Positions 62,379 to 64,000 of a stretch of DNA of 64,000 bases are shown here, piece after piece. The stretch's first letter is position 1. Each line of letters starts with the position of its first letter. Below the pieces are notes generated by a model. That model was not told the DNA's origin. It saw only the letters and a program-made list of their open reading frames with translations, and did not search any database. The DNA comes from Paenibacillus cellulosilyticus. GTDB taxonomy: Bacteria; Bacillota; Bacilli; Paenibacillales; Paenibacillaceae. Made by a program: the position numbers and the translations under genes. The stretch is from the NCBI RefSeq assembly GCF_003182255.1, contig NZ_QGTQ01000001.1, positions 517,634 through 581,633 of the forward strand, written 5' to 3'.

Positions 62379-62556
62379 CGCTTTGCCCTGATTCGAATCC
62401 AACGGTGACGACTCCGGAAGCAACGTTCCTCGTCCAACATGCGTTTTAGAAGATTCGCCCTACTTATTTAGATATGCATCAATTGCTTTACAGACTCTTT
62501 CGGTTCTATCCCTAACTCTTGACAAAGCATTCTCAATCGCTGGACGAGCGGCTCAG

Positions 62557-63411
62557 TTAGTAACTTGTCAGCCCTTCGCACAAGGTCCACAGTTTTTTTC
62601 CCGCTCCATCCTCAAACTTGGTTTGAATCGGTACGATCTGCTTCTTATTATCGAAGAACACGCCATTTGCGCGCTCTATTTCTTTCGCGGACGCCAGATG
62701 AACCCCGATCCCGCATTCTGCTTTGACACTTATATTCATGAGAGGTGCAGCGGCCCTCAAATACCAAGGCGCGTTCCTCGAGAGATTGGATTTCACGAAC
62801 CCCGGATAAAAAGCGTTGGAGGTCACACCTGTTCCTTCCAAACGTTTTGCCAATTCGAATGCAAATAACGTCTTGGCGATCAGCGACTGGTTGGCTGCAC
62901 GCATCCCGCTATACTGGTGCTCCATTTGAATATCATCGAAGTTAATGACGGGATTCTTCAAAAATCTAGGGTTACCCGACACTGTGATAACGCGTGCAGT
63001 TCCGCTTTCTTGGAGGATGTCGAGCAGCCGGTTAGTCAGCAGATAATGACTAAGCACATTGACCGCGAACATACGATCAATCCCCTCTGCCGTCAATTCC
63101 TTCTTAAAATAGATTGCACCGCAAGCATTAACAAGCACATGCAATTGATCGTATTTCCGTTTGATCACGTCGCTGACTTCCCGGATCGATGACTGTAGGG
63201 AAAGGTCCGCCGCGACCCAATCTCCCCTGCTGTTGCCTGTAGCTTCCGAAATATCCTTTAATGCAGCTTTTCCACTTTCCTCACTTCTGCTAATGATCAC
63301 GACCTTGGCGCCGAGATTGGCTAGTCCCTTTGCGATTGCTTTACCAACTCCGGACGATCCTCCTGAAATTAAAAATATTCTGTTTTTAATATCCGTGGGT
63401 GTTTCGTTCAT
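62557..63411 (-). CDS. SDR-like protein lacking the catalytic YxxxK
   Basis: The Rossmann cofactor motif ISGGSSGVGKA and a VSG serine are present, and the sequence is retinol-dehydrogenase-like. However, where relatives read YxxSKLAN...FAFELAKRL, this protein has AANQSLIAK then TLFAFELAKRL: Tyr is Ala and Lys is Leu. It may bind NAD(P) without classic catalysis. AGGAG lies a few nt before the ATG. Same strand as the NmrA-like gene 48 bp upstream, probably one unit. Confidence 0.8.
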   Translation of the reverse strand: MNETPTDIKNRIFLISGGSSGVGKAIAKGLANLGAKVVIISRSEESGKAALKDISEATGNSRGDWVAADLSLQSSIREVSDVIKRKYDQLHVLVNACGAIYFKKELTAEGIDRMFAVNVLSHYLLTNRLLDILQESGTARVITVSGNPRFLKNPVINFDDIQMEHQYSGMRAANQSLIAKTLFAFELAKRLEGTGVTSNAFYPGFVKSNLSRNAPWYLRAAAPLMNISVKAECGIGVHLASAKEIERANGVFFDNKKQIVPIQTKFEDGAGKKLWTLCEGLTSY

Positions 63412-63458
63412 TGTCTCTCCTCACCTTTATCGCTCGTCAGTGGAGAATATTGAACACT

Positions 63459-64000
63459 TTATTTCTGATTATATTTTGTAGCAAACTCTGTTGCATATTG
63501 TTTCAATTTTGTTTTACCTAAAGTTGGGCGGTTTTTGTAATAATCTTCATACAGTTTACCTGTACGACCCGCCACACCCATTTCCACAATACCATTTACC
63601 ATTTGCTCATTCATACCTGTTTTTAGCATGGCATTTGCGAGCATTTTATCCGAGATTTTTCCATGTTTTAAATATGGTTTACCAATTGCTTCACCTAATA
63701 TTTTGGCGATCTCATTGCAGGTAAGTTCCTCACTGGCTATATATCGAACGGTTCTGCCTTCAAAAGGTTTTTCCATTTCTTCAAAAATGACAGTAGCAAT
63801 ATCATCAGCAGAGACCATTAGGTTTATGACTTCACCGCCATAGTTGGCCAGAATCACGCCTCTTTTGCCAGTCAATAAACCTCGGATACCATAATATTGC
63901 AAAGACAATAATCCACCTAGAAACCCTTTGCTTGTTGATTTTATTACATCAATATTGGACAATAAATTGCTATAAAAACCAGTAGGCCGCATAAATTTGA
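63459..64000 (-). CDS. NmrA-like NAD(P)-binding protein, C-terminal part (runs off the right edge)
   Basis: The frame is open to the window edge; FMRPTGFYSNL is the mid-protein NmrA motif (usually preceded by a Rossmann domain), so about the first 110 residues lie outside. The visible part includes MVSADDIATVIFEEMEKPFE and RYIASEELTCNEIAKILGEA, typical of NmrA/atypical SDR proteins acting as NAD(P)-binding sensors or reductases. AT-rich. Confidence 0.8.
   Translation of the reverse strand, partial: KFMRPTGFYSNLLSNIDVIKSTSKGFLGGLLSLQYYGIRGLLTGKRGVILANYGGEVINLMVSADDIATVIFEEMEKPFEGRTVRYIASEELTCNEIAKILGEAIGKPYLKHGKISDKMLANAMLKTGMNEQMVNGIVEMGVAGRTGKLYEDYYKNRPTLGKTKLKQYATEFATKYNQK

Larger units (their letters stand above)
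62173..62556. other. Gap holding repeat R2, partial repeat R3 and a hairpin
   Basis: No supported gene. R2 (62305-62337) is the 33-bp direct repeat of R1; TTCGCCCTACTTAT recurs at 62454-62467 (R3). The sequence between 62378 and 62453 shows nothing further. Confidence 0.5.

Noticed and set aside
62386-62420. GATTCGAATCC resembling a tRNA T-loop
   Set aside because: No matching acceptor, D or anticodon arms could be built around it.

Overview
The window looks like a chromosomal segment of a spore-forming member of the Bacillota, most likely Paenibacillaceae (Paenibacillus or Cohnella type). Evidence: strong Gram-positive Shine-Dalgarno sites with many GTG/TTG starts, lipoproteins with Bacillota lipoboxes, SLH-anchored surface protein, CotH-family protein, GlpP antitermination, GbsR-type control of glycine betaine uptake, and a mid-range GC content that drops in the last 7 kb. 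No rRNA, tRNA, CRISPR array, intact IS element or prophage gene was seen.

Layout. 0-5.3 kb: end of a DHA2-type drug exporter, convergent TetR regulator, a frame-broken chitin-active LPMO gene, a small unknown protein and a membrane diguanylate cyclase. 5.4-9.3 kb: glycine betaine ABC operon (ATPase-CBS, permease, binding lipoprotein) with a divergent GbsR-like repressor and dyads between them. 9.3-17.3 kb: methionine/sulfur block (a MetE-like protein of the YxjG type divergent from MetE, an isochorismatase-fold hydrolase, two LysR regulators, a YeiH-type exporter). Two copies of a 165-bp inverted-repeat element lie here. 17.3-20.3 kb: a long structured leader followed by carboxynorspermidine synthase and decarboxylase. 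20.3-28 kb: SDR, AraC/MFS pair, VTT-domain and YitT membrane proteins, TetR/MFS pair, small unknown protein. 28-32.2 kb: glpP-glpK-glpD with two leader terminators but no glpF. 32.3-45.1 kb: nucleotidyltransferase, CotH-like lipoprotein, a two-component system in one operon with an RND pump and its adaptor, a YceI-like protein and a second two-component system. 45.2-51.9 kb: a TetR-headed oligopeptide-type ABC operon ending in an OsmC gene. 52-57.3 kb: two HupE/UreJ-type membrane proteins flanking a surface purple-acid-phosphatase-like enzyme; one of the two has lost the metal-binding histidines. 57.4-64 kb: an accessory, partly decayed zone with an ECF sigma-VOC fusion broken by two stops, a VOC protein, an MFS remnant, a methyltransferase of higher GC, an SDR/TetR pair with interlocked promoters between direct repeats, an SDR lacking its catalytic YxxxK, and an NmrA-type gene running off the end.

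How things fit together: most transporters sit beside their own regulator (TetR/MFS, AraC/MFS, GbsR/Opu, two-component/RND, TetR/Opp). The most notable unexplained items are the HupE-phosphatase-HupE cluster, the 475-nt leader of the polyamine operon with mutually exclusive hairpins, the 165-bp element with compensatory stem changes, a TetR gene that appears to start at ATC, and several genes disabled by small lesions.
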